Source: Camellia lanceoleosa (lineage: Eukaryota > Streptophyta > Magnoliopsida > Ericales > Theaceae). Taken from it: a stretch of DNA of 64,000 nucleotides. Positions within the stretch are counted from its first letter, which is position 1. Each line of letters starts with the position of its first letter. Positions 33,846 to 44,556 of the stretch are shown here, one piece after another. The translations under genes and the position numbers were made by a program. The notes under the pieces were generated by a model. It was not told where the DNA came from and ran no database searches. It saw nothing but the letters and a program-made list of their open reading frames with translations. The DNA is taken from NCBI GenBank assembly GCA_025200525.1, contig CM045761.1, positions 140,804,223 through 140,868,222 on the forward strand. Direction: 5' to 3'.

Positions 33846-34914
33846 GCTTAAGGCAGATAGAGCAGAACTTATTTATCATTACTGTCTCAGTGTATCTGTG
33901 TATAATATGGGTTATGATGGTTATGGTTTTGGAAGGTCAAGTTGCCTCATTCGTTGTGTAGATAGTTGTGGTTGTTTGTTGCTTTCCCTTTGTACTGAAT
34001 GTATATATGCATAGACATGAATGTGTTGAAAACGGACGTAAGTACTGTGTTGAGATTGTGAATAGTTTGAAGAACATCAAATACTTGTGAAAATGTTTCG
34101 AGGAGGTAAATCGGGTGTATGTCCGGAAAGTGGGAGAAAACGTAATGGGCTTTGCAGAATTGTTTTCAGAAACTTGTTATTGTCATATGAATTTTGGAAA
34201 AAAAGTAACATGAAGAAAGAAAAGTAAATTGCTTATGTTGTTGAATGAAATGAATGATTTTGAGAAAAGTTCCTATGTATATTTCTGTATAAACTGTCAC
34301 ATTATGTATATGATATGATTTGAAGCATTCATGATCATAGCTATCTGTATGTTGTTATTGTTTAAGATCATATTGGGATCCCTACTAGACTCTATGTTCA
34401 TCCCACGTTGCTAACCTTTTCAGGTGAACGTCGAGATGGGTTTCAAGATCGAAGATCTTCTTTATGTGTTGGCCACGAGGCCTTTTATTTGTGGGCAAAA
34501 TGCCATTGATGTAAAAAGGGTTAAACCCTTCCTTTTACTTTAAAGATGTAAGACTGCGGACAATTTATTTAATTATGTACATGTTGCATGTAATTTGCAT
34601 TTCGGATGAGAGAATCTTTATTTATTCTTACAAATGATGTAAAGAGTTTCTGCATGTTATCTCTGAAATTGAATAAACTTAACGAATTTGGTAATGGTTT
34701 CTGAGTAATAAAATGTGCGGCGTGTTATTCAAAGTGTATTTATGTTTAGTGTATTTAAAAATTTAAAAAATGCTTATAATATTAAAAAAAAATTAGTGAA
34801 AACAAAAAAATATGGAAAACAAAAAACTAATAATTTTCTAAAAAGTGAATACTGAAAATTCAAACCAAACAAGCTGATCATATCCTTCATAAAATTATAT
34901 AAAATTGACAAGTA

Positions 34915-35165
34915 TGTTAGTTGCCAAAAGTGCAATTTCTTGTAGTGGTGAAGGTGGTAGAGGAGATGGGTGGTGAGAGAGAAAAATGGGTGAGAGATAG
35001 ATAGAGAAAAGAGATAGAGAGACAGAGACAGAGTGGTGAGCGAGAGAGAGAGAGAGAGACAAAGTGGTCGCTAAAAGTGCATTTTCTTGTAGTGGATCGC
35101 TAAATCGAGAGGGAGCTCGGTAAATAGAGAAGAGGGGGGGAAGAGAGTGAGCAAAGCGAACATAG

Positions 35166-35214
<49 letters not shown>

Positions 35215-35407
35215 CAGACAAACATATAGGCAGATTGAGAGAGAGAGAGAAGAGTGATGAGTAAGAGAGAAAGCGAGAGAGAAAAAAAAAGAGAGAGAAA
35301 CAAGAGTGAGAGATGGATCAAGAGAGTGAAAATAGATGAATGAGAGAGAGACATAGAAAGAGAAAGAAAGAGAAAGAGAGAGAGAGAAGAGAGATGAGCG
35401 GAAGAGA

Positions 35408-35447
<40 letters not shown>

Positions 35448-35460
35448 AAGATGAAAAAAT
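34915..35460. repeat. Two CACTA-type ends and long GA microsatellites
   Basis: AAAGTGCAATTTCTTGTAGTG ends at about 34941 and AAAAGTGCATTTTCTTGTAGTG at about 35094. Read on the minus strand both start CACTACAAGAAA, the plant CACTA terminus. Between and after them are (GA)n tracts, longest at about 35170-35210 and 35411-35443. The minus-strand Ser/Leu frames here are microsatellite translations. Confidence 0.7.
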
Positions 35461-35619
35461 GGGTGAAAAGAGAAATGTTATATCAAAATAGTAAGACGAC
35501 GTCGTTTTTAAATTTTTTTTTATTTTTTTTTTTGTGACAGAAAAATACCGTTGCATTGATTCAAACCATTTTCTGACTGTATGTCTATGAAGCCATCTCA
35601 AAGCCACAATATTTTTTTT

Positions 35620-36006
35620 TTGGCAACGGTACCTATTACAGTCGCAAAAAACTCACCTTTTTTTTTTTGCGATTGCAGCTGGTGCTGTCGCAAAAACTCT
35701 ATTTTTTCGCAACAACAATCTCTGTCGTCGCAAATACTCTGATTTTTTCGCGACATCATTTTCTGCCGTCGCAAATACTCTATTTTTGCACGACAACAAA
35801 TTGTGCCGCGACAAAAACTCACCTTTTTCGTGACAGCAAGTTCTGTCGTCGCAAAAACTCACTTTTTTCTCTACAGCAAGTTGTGTTGTTGTAAAAACTC
35901 ACATTTTTCGTGACAGCAAGTTGTACCGTCGCAAAAAGTCACTTTTTGAGACAGCAAGTGTGCCCTCGCAAATGCTTATTCTTTTAAGCCCACTTTTCTT
36001 GTAGTG
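35620..36006. mobile_element. CACTA element end with subterminal repeats
   Basis: About six units of GTCGCAAAAACTCAC / TTTTTCGCGACAGCAAG, 55-60 bp each, run into the terminus CTTTTCTTGTAGTG at 36006. Repeats of TCGC-type words next to CACTACAAGAAAA are typical subterminal transposase sites of plant CACTA elements. No opposite end or transposase frame is visible nearby. Confidence 0.7.
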
Positions 36007-36865
36007 TGGTTGGGTTTGTCTCCAACCCAATGTAGATTTGGCTAGTTTGGTTTTGGGTTCTATTTTGATAATTTAATTTTTCGATCTTTTTAAATCTCAG
36101 TGTGTATATAAGACAATTTAAATTAATTTTATTAGTGTGATTTCATCACATTTGTGTTCACCGAAATGAAAAACAAGTATAATTTTAAAATAAGACTATT
36201 TGATTTTTTAAAATTAAATGTGATTAAAATATATGCTTACAATTAACAAAGATATCCTTTTTTTTTTTTAAATGAATAATCTATGCATAAATATTAATAA
36301 AATTAACAAATCAGATCATTAAAATAGTTGTGGTCGACTACGGCCCAGATTGCACAAAGAAAATAGAGCAAAAATTATCTAATGGGCCACGAAAATAACG
36401 TGGGCATGTGCCAATCTAATGAGATCATGTCATTTTTTCATTTTTTTCTTGTTTTTAGCGCCATATAATTCTGAGCCCCTTTACTATTGGTTGGACACAC
36501 CGGCAATATGAAATTCCCATAAAATAGAATAATTACTCGAAATAGAGAGACTGTATAATTGTTTCAAAATCAATGAATTTACTTTCAGTAAGGGGTTATT
36601 TTCCATCTTTGATATTAGTACATTTTTTTTATTTTTTTTAATTCACATCATTTTTTTTTTTTTTTCAACACCTTTTTTCATAAAAAATTACGAAGTACAC
36701 TAATTTATTAATTCCAAACAATCTCCACATAGCTTCTAGTTTTATGGTAGGGCCTAAATTTTTTTTTGAGTTTCTTTCAGCCGCATAAGAATGGGCCGAG
36801 TTGGGCTCAGACCAGTAATCCATTTATCTTTATGTAGTCCACGATCAACCCAGATTACGTAATTG
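36007..36865. other. AT-rich spacer
   Basis: Long T runs, no supported gene and no terminal repeats recognised. Confidence 0.5.
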
Positions 36866-37250
36866 GGTTAATTACACTTTTTATCTCTAATTTAACTTAA
36901 ATTTTATTTTATTCCTTATAGTTTTAACTTGAATAATTTAATCCTTATATTTTAAGATTAATTTTAGTTTAGTTCTTCTGTTTAATATGGAGGTTAAAAT
37001 TAATAATTTTGGTATACTTGTCAAATTTTTAATGTTCAAATTTGTTTTTTTTTTTTATCTAAATTGAAAATTAAAATTAATAATTTTGGGAGACTTGTCA
37101 ATTTTTTAAGGCATACACATAAAGAAAATTAATAAAAATTTAAACGGGAGGACCAAATTAAAACTAAACTTAAAACACATGGACTAAATTGTTCAAATTA
37201 AAGTAAAATTTAGATCAAACTATCGGAGTAAAAAATGTAATTAACTTTAT
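36866..37250. mobile_element. Foldback (MITE-like) element with ~115-bp inverted arms
   Basis: 36866-36985 (GGTTAATTACACTTTTTATC ... CTGTTT) is complementary, with mismatches, to 37135-37250 (AAACGGGAGGACC ... GTAATTAACTTTA). The 150-bp centre contains a repeated AAAATTAATAATTTTGG word (around 36993 and 37073). No coding capacity. Confidence 0.65.
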
Positions 37251-37431
37251 AATTTTATGTAATAATTATAGACTTACACTTTTTTTTTTTTTTTTATAAA
37301 AAAAGCTATAATTTTACATTTGAGTTTCTTTGGGCCAAAACTCTCTCATTGGGCCCCTTTTTAGTAAAAAGGACAATCCAATTTTTTTTTTTTTTAATTC
37401 ATAAACCCTTGAAGACGATGCGTATTCTTCA

Positions 37432-37615
37432 TTTTTTTTTTTTTTCTTTTTTGATCAACAAAAGCTAGCTGTTACTTGTTAAATTATCACATATGGAAGT
37501 TAACCTCCCCGCGCATGCAAAACACTAAGTGCTTGCCTCCTAACTCAACTCTCCCATTAGGGAGAGTTAAACTCATGATATCTCCCTTGGTACTAAACCC
37601 TTAGGATGAAGGACA
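37432..37615 (-). mobile_element. tRNA-derived SINE copy, minus strand
   Basis: On the minus strand: AAGGGTTTAGTACCAAGGGA, then ATCATGAGTTTAACTCTCCC (a B-box-like place with one change), then GAGTTAGGAGGCAAGC, ending TTGATCAAAAAAG and an A-rich tail. It shares this order with the plus-strand copy at 38118-38277. Confidence 0.5.
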
Positions 37616-38117
37616 AGCAAATTTGTTTCCATTTTTTTTATGGACAATTTTGCTTTAACTAAGTAATTTTATATTTCAAACTTTAAAGTGATATAACTTT
37701 TAATTTATATATTGATTTTTAATAAAATTAATATTTTAAGAATTCTTTTGTCAAGATTTATCAAACAATATCCATGTTGGTTATCAAATTCTTTAAAAAA
37801 ATAGCAAGTGTATTTTTTTTTTCCCCTAACAAAACTAATGTCAACCATAATTTTTTTTTTTGATTCACAGTAAAATAATAATTACAAATAAATAGTAAAG
37901 TTTATAAATATTAATAGTTAAAATCATAAATTTTTTCATAAATATGTAATAATTTTTTCACATTACCAGTAATGGGTAATTTCGCCTTATAAGTTTTTTT
38001 ACAAGTTTCGGAACCGGAACTGACTACTCTTTCCATTGATTACCAAGTGCTCAATATTTACTTTGATCAACTTGGATTACTTTTCTTCATGATGCCTATT
38101 ATAAATGTTTCACAATT
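37616..38117. other. AT-rich spacer between SINE copies
   Basis: No recognisable feature apart from homopolymer T runs. Confidence 0.4.
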
Positions 38118-38277
38118 GCCTAGTTAGACTCTCCAAAGTTTAGTTCCATGGAAAGGTTATGAGTTCAACTCTTCTTAAAAAATAGTTGAATTAGGAGGCA
38201 ACTCCCATAAATGTTAATCTAATAAATAACAACTGAGTTTTACTGATAAAAAAAGAAAAAAAGAAAAGAAAAAAAGA
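38118..38277 (+). mobile_element. tRNA-derived SINE copy, plus strand
   Basis: AAAGTTTAGTTCCATGGAAA, GGTTATGAGTTCAACTCTTC (B-box-like), AATTAGGAGGCAACTCC and CTGATAAAAAAAG, then an A/G-rich tail. It is homologous and opposite in orientation to 37432-37615. Confidence 0.5.
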
Positions 38278-38695
38278 GTGCATCTATTCAAGACCAAAAA
38301 TTAGACCCAATTTTCAAGCCCAATGATGTGGTAATAAATTAGGATATCTAAGGTAATACTCTCTCATATTTTTCCTAATCATCAACCAATCATATCACTT
38401 AAATATCATTAGGTCTAGAAAATGGGTTTAGAAAGTGAGTTTATATATCATTTTTCAAAAAAAAAATTAAAATGTTTCACAATTGACAATTATTATTGAA
38501 TACAGAAAAGCATTCGACAAGAAGCACCTGGCTATTTTGATTGTTTTGCAGACATAAACTACAGGAAAACAGGGTCATAACGGGCGTTCATACAATAGAG
38601 TTTTAAAAAATGCCACTTTTTAGTGCACATAACAGACCTCACCGTGTTTTAGTGAATATATGGATTGGGTCCTTCTCCGATAGATGTCTTTGGAG

Positions 38696-39005
38696 GTGGA
38701 TATAGGCAATCACAAGATCAAACTTGTATCATCCAAATGCAAGTCCAAGAGCAACTTAACCAATATAAAGCACAAACGTAGATGCAAATGAAGGAAATGA
38801 TGGATGCTATGCTTAATCATCAGAAAGTACAAATGGAGATGCAAAGCACAATCCAAGATCAACAAGTATGAATAGATCAATTGGAGTCTCAACAGGCCAT
38901 GGGTGGGCCTGTTACACTAGCTGCTACACATGTGCATTCACAACAACAATCCCATGGATACACCTCATCATTTAATTGCCATCGTTCATCCGAGGAAGTG
39001 AGTAA
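38696..39005 (+). pseudogene. C-terminal fragment of Ptta/En-Spm type transposase
   Basis: One frame reads GYRQSQDQTCIIQMQVQEQL, then NQYKAQT, a stop, MQMKEMMDAMLNHQKVQMEM, QSTIQDQQV, a stop, IDQLESQQAMGGPVTLAA. Gln/Met-rich coiled-coil tails of this kind are typical of the Ptta/En/Spm plant transposase family. Two in-frame stops break it, and nothing upstream resembles the catalytic part. Its place inside CACTA ends supports the assignment. Confidence 0.5.
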
Positions 39006-39564
39006 TAGTTAATTATGAAATTTTCAATATGACATTTTATTCATGTTATTTGTTCTTATCAAATGCAAGTTCACATATCAAAGAAAGGAAAGAAAAAGAA
39101 GAAGATATGACTTCAATGAAGGAAGGTTGCTAGAGTCTATTGAATTCAAGGTTAGAACTGTTTCTAATCTTATCTTCTAAATTTTCAGCCTCAATTTTTC
39201 AACTATATTTGAGAAGACTTGTTTTAATTATTAAGAAGACTTATTTCTATAGTTTTCCATCAAGTTGTGACACTTGTAGAGCGGTGTAACTTTATATTCT
39301 CCATTTCTTATCATGTCTCTCTTATTGATTGAATATGCACACACAGTCATAGTGATTAAGAGATGGCGAACATATAGATATGGAAGCATCTTCTTCTGAT
39401 CGATCTTAGCATTGAAATTTTGAAATGATGACGCTTTTACAGTTTGAATTTGCAGTTGAAGTAGTAGTAACTACTAGTATATACTGTTTGGTGTGTTCCA
39501 TACCTAATGAAGTCAGAATGATATATCATCAAATATCAATTTGTTAATCTTCTCACTGTATTTA

Positions 39565-39658
39565 TTTATATATATATATATATATGGATGATTGACTCAG
39601 ATGAATCCATTCTTTAAGATTTAAAGTATCCCACGCATATATATATATATATATATGT
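39565..39658. repeat. Two TA microsatellites
   Basis: (TA)n tracts at about 39566-39587 and 39637-39657, inside the CACTA relic. Confidence 0.8.
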
Positions 39659-40278
39659 AGTAATGCGTACATTTCCTTTGAAGTTTCTCCTGTTGTTCTT
39701 ATATCATGAGCTTTCAAGAATTTTTTGATCTATGAAATAACAACTTATACAAATCTTGTGTTGATTATATAGATTTGAGTGTTTGACCTTCAGCCATACA
39801 TAGATGGAAGTTCTGTTGATTGGTTCTTAAATTTGGTTCTCAGTTTCATCATTTTGGAATGGTTTTGTTGATTTGAGTTATATGGTGACAATATCTTGTC
39901 AATGAATTTCTTTTGACTCAGTGTGTTTGCATTTTTGTACTTTTTAAAAAAAAAAAAAATTCTTTAGGTTTTGAAAAGTTAGGGTTTGATTGTGTGTCTT
40001 AATTCCAGAATTCTGTGATTGGATTTTGTTCGCACAATTCAAATATTTGTTTGCTCAAATGGGTACTTAGTTATATTCCCCTATTTAAGGGTTTTGTGAT
40101 TTACTTCTATTTATACATGTTCACGACTTGTATTGAATTAGTCATATTTAATCTATGTATTTGTGGGTTCTGAGTGTATGATAAATTGTGTGAGAAATGG
40201 ATGTTCAATGATTAACCTTCATCTGACATATTTGTTCTGACTTTGTGTCCTTGTATGGTCTCAAATTCTTGTTTCAAG

Positions 40279-40319
40279 CATCTGAGCTCCGCGAGAAGTT
40301 TGACGCCAACAAACACGTG
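40279..40319 (+). pseudogene. Captured exon-like fragment resembling complex I subunit NDUFB9 (B22)
   Basis: The 41 bases read (A)SELREKFDANKHV, preceded by a pyrimidine-rich TTCTTGTTTCAAG acceptor and followed by GTTTGT. Plant NDUFB9 proteins, LYR-family accessory subunits of mitochondrial NADH dehydrogenase, have a closely similar A-S/D-LREKF-x-x-N-x-x-V stretch. It is more GC-rich than its surroundings. No other exon of that gene is visible nearby, so it looks like a gene piece with intron flanks carried by the CACTA element. The identification is from memory of the family and the stretch is short. Confidence 0.45.
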
Positions 40320-40733
40320 GTTTGTTCTCTCTCAAATTCCCTTTTAGAATCATTTACTGCAAAGAAAGAATACATTACCTTCTAATGAAGCTGGGGATTT
40401 TTTTCAATTTTTAATTTTTGTATTGAAGAGTACATATATTTTGTGTAGTAAAAATCTCATGAAATGTGCAATGAAGTTAGTTCATATGCAGCATTTGATT
40501 GATTTGGTGAGCGCACTTGTTTGAGAGAGCTTTTTGTGTACTTTTATGCACTATTTCCCCATCTTTGTGTAATGTTTTATGATGTGTTGATTATAATATG
40601 TTGGATATGTAAAAATTGTGATTAGCTTGATGCATGGTTGGCGCATAGATATCTAAATTTGAGCCGTTTGAGTTCTTGGTTAGATACTCAATTTGCATTA
40701 GTTGAGTTCTTTGGCTTAATGTTGTATTTTAGA

Positions 40734-40781
<48 letters not shown>
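40734..40781. repeat. TA/GA compound microsatellite
   Basis: (TA)n followed by (GA)n, inside the CACTA relic near its right subterminal region. Confidence 0.9.
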
Positions 40782-40783
<2 letters not shown>

Positions 40784-41438
40784 GGCATTTTTTTTTCAAA
40801 AAAAGGCCACTAAATGACGTCATGATGACATCATATGTTAGTTTGTGACCGAAATAGAAGCAGACGTCAAAGAATTTGTGGCATTTTAGAAAATGGCATC
40901 TAATTGTTTTAGCGACGGTTTTCAAATGTTGTAAAGTTATTGCAGCGGCTTTATCATCGACGAAAATTTTGGACGCCGCTTTACCATTTTACGGCATTTT
41001 TCAGGCTTTTAATGGCGTTTTCAAAATGCCGTTAAAACTCAAATTTCCTAGAGTGATAGATGAGTGAGCAAGCAAATCCAGATCTCAACCAATGTGCAGA
41101 GGAAAGCAAATGTATAAACATGGCATCTAGGAATTATAAGTGCTCTTGTCAATGATGGACCTAGTGGGGTTAAGAGAGGCGATCGCCCTCTACAGCTTCA
41201 AAACATTCGTTATTATAGTAGTATTAAATATAATTATTTCCAAATTACATAGGTTCGCCCTCTCTAAGTATATTTTTTTTTAATAATTTTTAAGCGGTCA
41301 TCATCTCTTCATTTTTATAAAAATTTTAAGTAGTTACTCTTCTATATCTATAAAACATTGGATCAAAGTATAAATTTGTTTGTTTAAAAAAAGAAGAAAA
41401 AATATAATAAAATTAATAATTTTTTATAACTACCATTG

Positions 41439-41652
41439 ATAACAAGCCCTATTTTCAAATAATAAAACAATGCATTAGCTAGTTATTTAATCATTTTCAT
41501 ATAATAAAACAATGTATTAGCTAGTTATTTATCATGTTTGTTGAGGAAGACATCACGCAATATTTTAAAATTAATTCTATCATAGATGTTTTTAATGACA
41601 TGAAAGAATGTCAAGCACAATTCAAGCTATCTCATTTTAGTAAATAAATTAT
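41439..41652 (+). pseudogene. hAT transposase C-terminal (dimerisation) remnant
   Basis: The frame at about 41538-41648 reads LFIMFVEEDITQYFKINSII, then DVFNDMKECQAQF. This matches the tail after the dimerisation domain in plant zinc-finger-MYM/TTF-like hAT transposases (usually IEKDIF...IIQRFQNMKxRRxQ). The preceding 55-60 bases (AATAAAACAATGCATTAGCT block) are tandemly duplicated. The flanks CGATCGCCCTC at about 41180 and TTCGCCCTCTCTAAG at 41252 are also typical of these elements. Confidence 0.45.
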
Positions 41653-41784
41653 TTTTATAATTGCTATCTTTTTCAATGTGGGTAAAATTAAAATGCTTAT
41701 TTGTACATGTTTATATCTTATTTTTTTGCTTTTTATACGTCAGTAAAAAATTTATATTACAAACCATATTTTTTATTTAAAATT

Positions 41785-41790
<6 letters not shown>

Positions 41791-41815
<25 letters not shown>
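41791..41815. repeat. TA microsatellite
   Basis: AATATATATA run of about 25 bp. Confidence 0.85.
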
Positions 41816-41829
41816 GTATTTTGCCCTTA

Positions 41830-42713
41830 TGTGAAAATCCTAACTCCATCTTGACGCTAGACACAAGGGATACCATGGTGATGGCAAAATAGATAGAAAA
41901 TGTTGCAATGCTGATCCAGTTCTTGTGATTTCTGTGGTTGGTAAGCTTATAAATCCGTGAAAAATACAATATATGCTTTACAAAATTTTACAACTTAACT
42001 GAGTGGTGATTGCATTTTTGTTATAAATAAATAAATGGATAATGAATTTAGAAGAATTTACTTGCAGCCTCCCCAAGTGGATGGACATCCTTTTATCTCC
42101 AATTACTAATTCAATATTACTATACAAACTAATACTAATTCTAAACCAATCCAATTACTAATTCAATATTACTATACAAACTAATAAATTTTATAAATTT
42201 ATAATATAACATATGAAAATTATTAAATACTCTTGAAGTAGCATGTAACTTTGTCTAAGTGATACTCCAACCAATAAAAATTGGCAACACAAACTAATGA
42301 GTCATTTCTTGTCACTCAACTACCTAAAAAAGGTGAATCAACATATCTTATTGTAGAATTTTCCACTGTTTGATTGGTTTAGGGCATCATATAGATAATG
42401 TCACATTACACTGTGCAATTACTGAATAATTACCACTGATATGACTAGTGTTGGAGCCAGCATTTTGATCGAGGGATAAATCTAAAGTAAATTATTGGGT
42501 TAAATCAATTTGAAACGCATAATTTTTGTTTCGTAAAAAAATTAATTATCAATATTTCAAAATAATTTCAATATTATATATATCACTACAATAAGACCAT
42601 TTTAACATTCAAATTTTTAGAACTCTCAAAAAATATAAAATGAAAATGAAAATGAAAATAACAAAGACAATGAAATACTAATAGTAAAAGAAAATGTTTT
42701 CTTATGTTTATAA
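41830..42713. other. AT-rich flank of the copia element, with a short direct duplication
   Basis: No gene. CCAATTACTAATTCAATATT (continuing ACTATACAAACTAATA) occurs at about 42098 and again near 42150. CACTACAATAAGACC at 42584 resembles a CACTA terminus but has no partner. Confidence 0.5.
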
Positions 42714-43318
42714 TGTTGGAAAAAATGATTTTGTGGTGACTTTAATGAGAAATTAATGTAGGTTCTAACCATTGGTTGAGGTGAGATTAAATAGGTGTAG
42801 ATTCTTTGTAACAAGGTGTTTACACTACAAAAAGAATGACAAAAAATTATTAAGAATTGAATGAGAAGTTGTCTCATAAAGTTGGCCTCATGAATGAGGT
42901 ATTTGGAATTGTGCATAACTATCAATCCCACATTGATTGAAGAGAAAAACTTTTATGGGTATTTAAACCTCAACATTTTGATAAGGGCATGAGCCCTTTG
43001 GGGCATCCAAATTTTCTGAATGAAGCGAGTTATGGATGCTTCAAGGATGGGCTTGGGCTAATACTATGGTCCAAGTTGGTTATGCAAAAATTGCCACATG
43101 TACGTGCGCGCTGCTTGCCTGCCTGGCCGGGTCCATGGGTCATGGGATCGGTGGTCCATCAACCTAATCTTTTTGGGCCAGGTCTGCTGCAGATATACAA
43201 TATTGTGTATATAACTCATATATAATTGTCCCATCAGTTTTGGTCCATTACTCTATCAGTTTTGCCAGAGTAATGACCTGTATTTGTTACCAGCCTTGAT
43301 GGCTGGAGGCTCCTTCTC
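42714..43318 (+). repeat. Copia left LTR, first part
   Basis: TGTTGGAAAAAATGATTTTG start, matching 55837 onward. Interrupted at ttctc (43314-43318) by the Tekay element. Confidence 0.85.
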
Positions 43319-43914
43319 TGTCATGGCCTGAACCTGCCCCCAAGGGTTAAGGACATAACCGGCCAGTAATCATGAGATTACCTACGGCCTCAAACCAAAC
43401 CAAACGTATTTTAACAGAGTTAATGGGGGCCAAACGGAAGCAATTTAAAACTTTGTCCATAGAGTTGTGCTTACATGGCACATCATCACAAACCATACTT
43501 ATGTATATTAATAACTCACAACAAAATGTGTACTACACAAGGTTTTGTACATACAGGATCATATAAGTCTAAGTCAACCCAAGAAAGCTATATACAACAG
43601 ATGCAAGGTCTTCGCCAACATGACAGAATATAAATACATAACAAAAGGGCGAAGACGAGTCTCGTGCGTGAAACACAATGGCTGACTCTCCCAAAACCTT
43701 TGTTGTTCCACATAGACTTCACTGGGGCTGGGTTTGGACTTCTCTTGGCATACCTACAAACACATAAATGAGCGTGAGCGAAAGCCCAGTGAATAATATC
43801 AATTAAAGAAGATATACAGACGAGATGTAGAACAACATGCTTCAAACGGCCTTAGGCCCAACTCTTATTTCTATTTAACATATATACACAATTTAGGTCA
43901 AGTGGTTGCGGTTC

Positions 43915-44215
43915 CAAACCAACTGGCCTTTGGCCCATTCAAACTTTCATTTGTGTCAAAACGGCGTTTGGCCCATTCAGATGACAAACCGGCCTTTGGC
44001 TCATTCATTCGTTTATGCCGAAACGGCCTCCGGCCCATTCATTCATGTCAAAACGGCCTCCGGCCCATCCATTTATGTCAAAACGGCCTCCGGCCCATCC
44101 ATTTATGTCAAAACGGCCTCTGGCCCACCATTCAGGTCAAAACGGCCTTTGGCCCATTCATTCATGTCAAAACGGCTTCCGGTCCATCCATTTATGACCT
44201 CTGGCCCACTCATTT
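43915..44215. repeat. 30-bp tandem array in Tekay 3' LTR
   Basis: About nine units of GTCAAAACGGCCTCCGGCCC plus ATCCATTTAT. Units at 44047, 44077, 44107 and 44136 give 29-30 bp spacing. The homologous array in the other LTR is 51120-51490 with more units. There are no unique spacers, so it is not CRISPR-like. Frames through it are repeat artefacts. Confidence 0.9.
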
Positions 44216-44556
44216 GGTATAGCAAACATTGTCCACCAATCAAATCAATGAACTTATAAACTTACATAGAAGTAAGCAATTGGACAACAACATGTTTCAG
44301 ATATCTCTGTTAAGATATTACTCATAGTGATCGGTTGGTTGGTTTGCCCTGGAGCTTGATCCTATACATCATATAACACATATGGGTCACAAATAATTCA
44401 ATCCGTTCTTTAATTCACATATTCCTCTTTAGGCTTCATTCTTATCTCTTTAACTCAATTACAATGCTCAATGCATGTCTAAGAGTACTTAGAAGTGAAA
44501 GAGAATAGAAAATGAAGCACAAAAGGTCTTTTCAAAATTTTAGAAAACAGGGTCCT

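Larger units (their letters stand above)
32186..34727 (+). mobile_element. Solo gypsy-type LTR, right part
   Basis: Continuation of 4684-5078 after the Tat insertion (ctcta at 32181-32185 is the duplicated target). It holds the LTR TATA box at 32253, a purine/pyrimidine-rich leader, two tandem repeat sets at 33590-33840 and the LTR end GCGTGTTA at 34727, followed by the target duplication ttcaa. I found no coding domain in it. Confidence 0.6.
4329..34875. mobile_element. Possible outermost AT-rich MITE-like element split by the nested insertions
   Basis: The AT-rich sequence left of the solo LTR begins AAGGTCCTATTTGGTTGATT near 4329. The sequence right of it ends ...GAAAATTCAAACCAAACAAG near 34869. 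The two edges are imperfect inverted matches around TTTGGTT and GAAAATTC. Apart from the later insertions the element would be only about 500 bp, typical of a MITE. I cannot define a clean target duplication, so this is tentative. Confidence 0.3.
38557..41055 (+). mobile_element. CACTA (En/Spm) relic, 2.5 kb, with 3-bp target duplication
   Basis: The left end is AACTACAGGAAAAC at 38557 (CACTACAGGAAAAC with one change). The right end is AAATTTCCTAGAGTG at 41055, whose complement is CACTCTAGGAAATTT. Both are flanked by ata (38554-38556, 41056-41058), the 3-bp duplication expected for CACTA. Subterminal words such as GCGACGGTTTTC and GCCGCTTTACC occur at 40910-41030. Inside are a transposase tail and a captured exon-like piece. 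Confidence 0.65.

Noticed and set aside
34895..35607. Ser/Leu-rich and Arg/Glu-rich frames
   Set aside because: Direct translation of GA/CT microsatellites.
42584..42598. CACTACAATAAGACC as a CACTA left end
   Set aside because: No partner end or subterminal repeats found on either side of the copia insertion.
43915..44215. CRISPR-like regular 30-bp repeats
   Set aside because: Units are directly adjacent with no unique spacers, and the sequence is plant nuclear DNA; it is a minisatellite.
43902..44259. Open frames rich in GPFIHVKTAS and MSKRPPAHP repeats
   Set aside because: Translations of the 30-bp LTR array in all frames; present in LTRs, without start context or domain.
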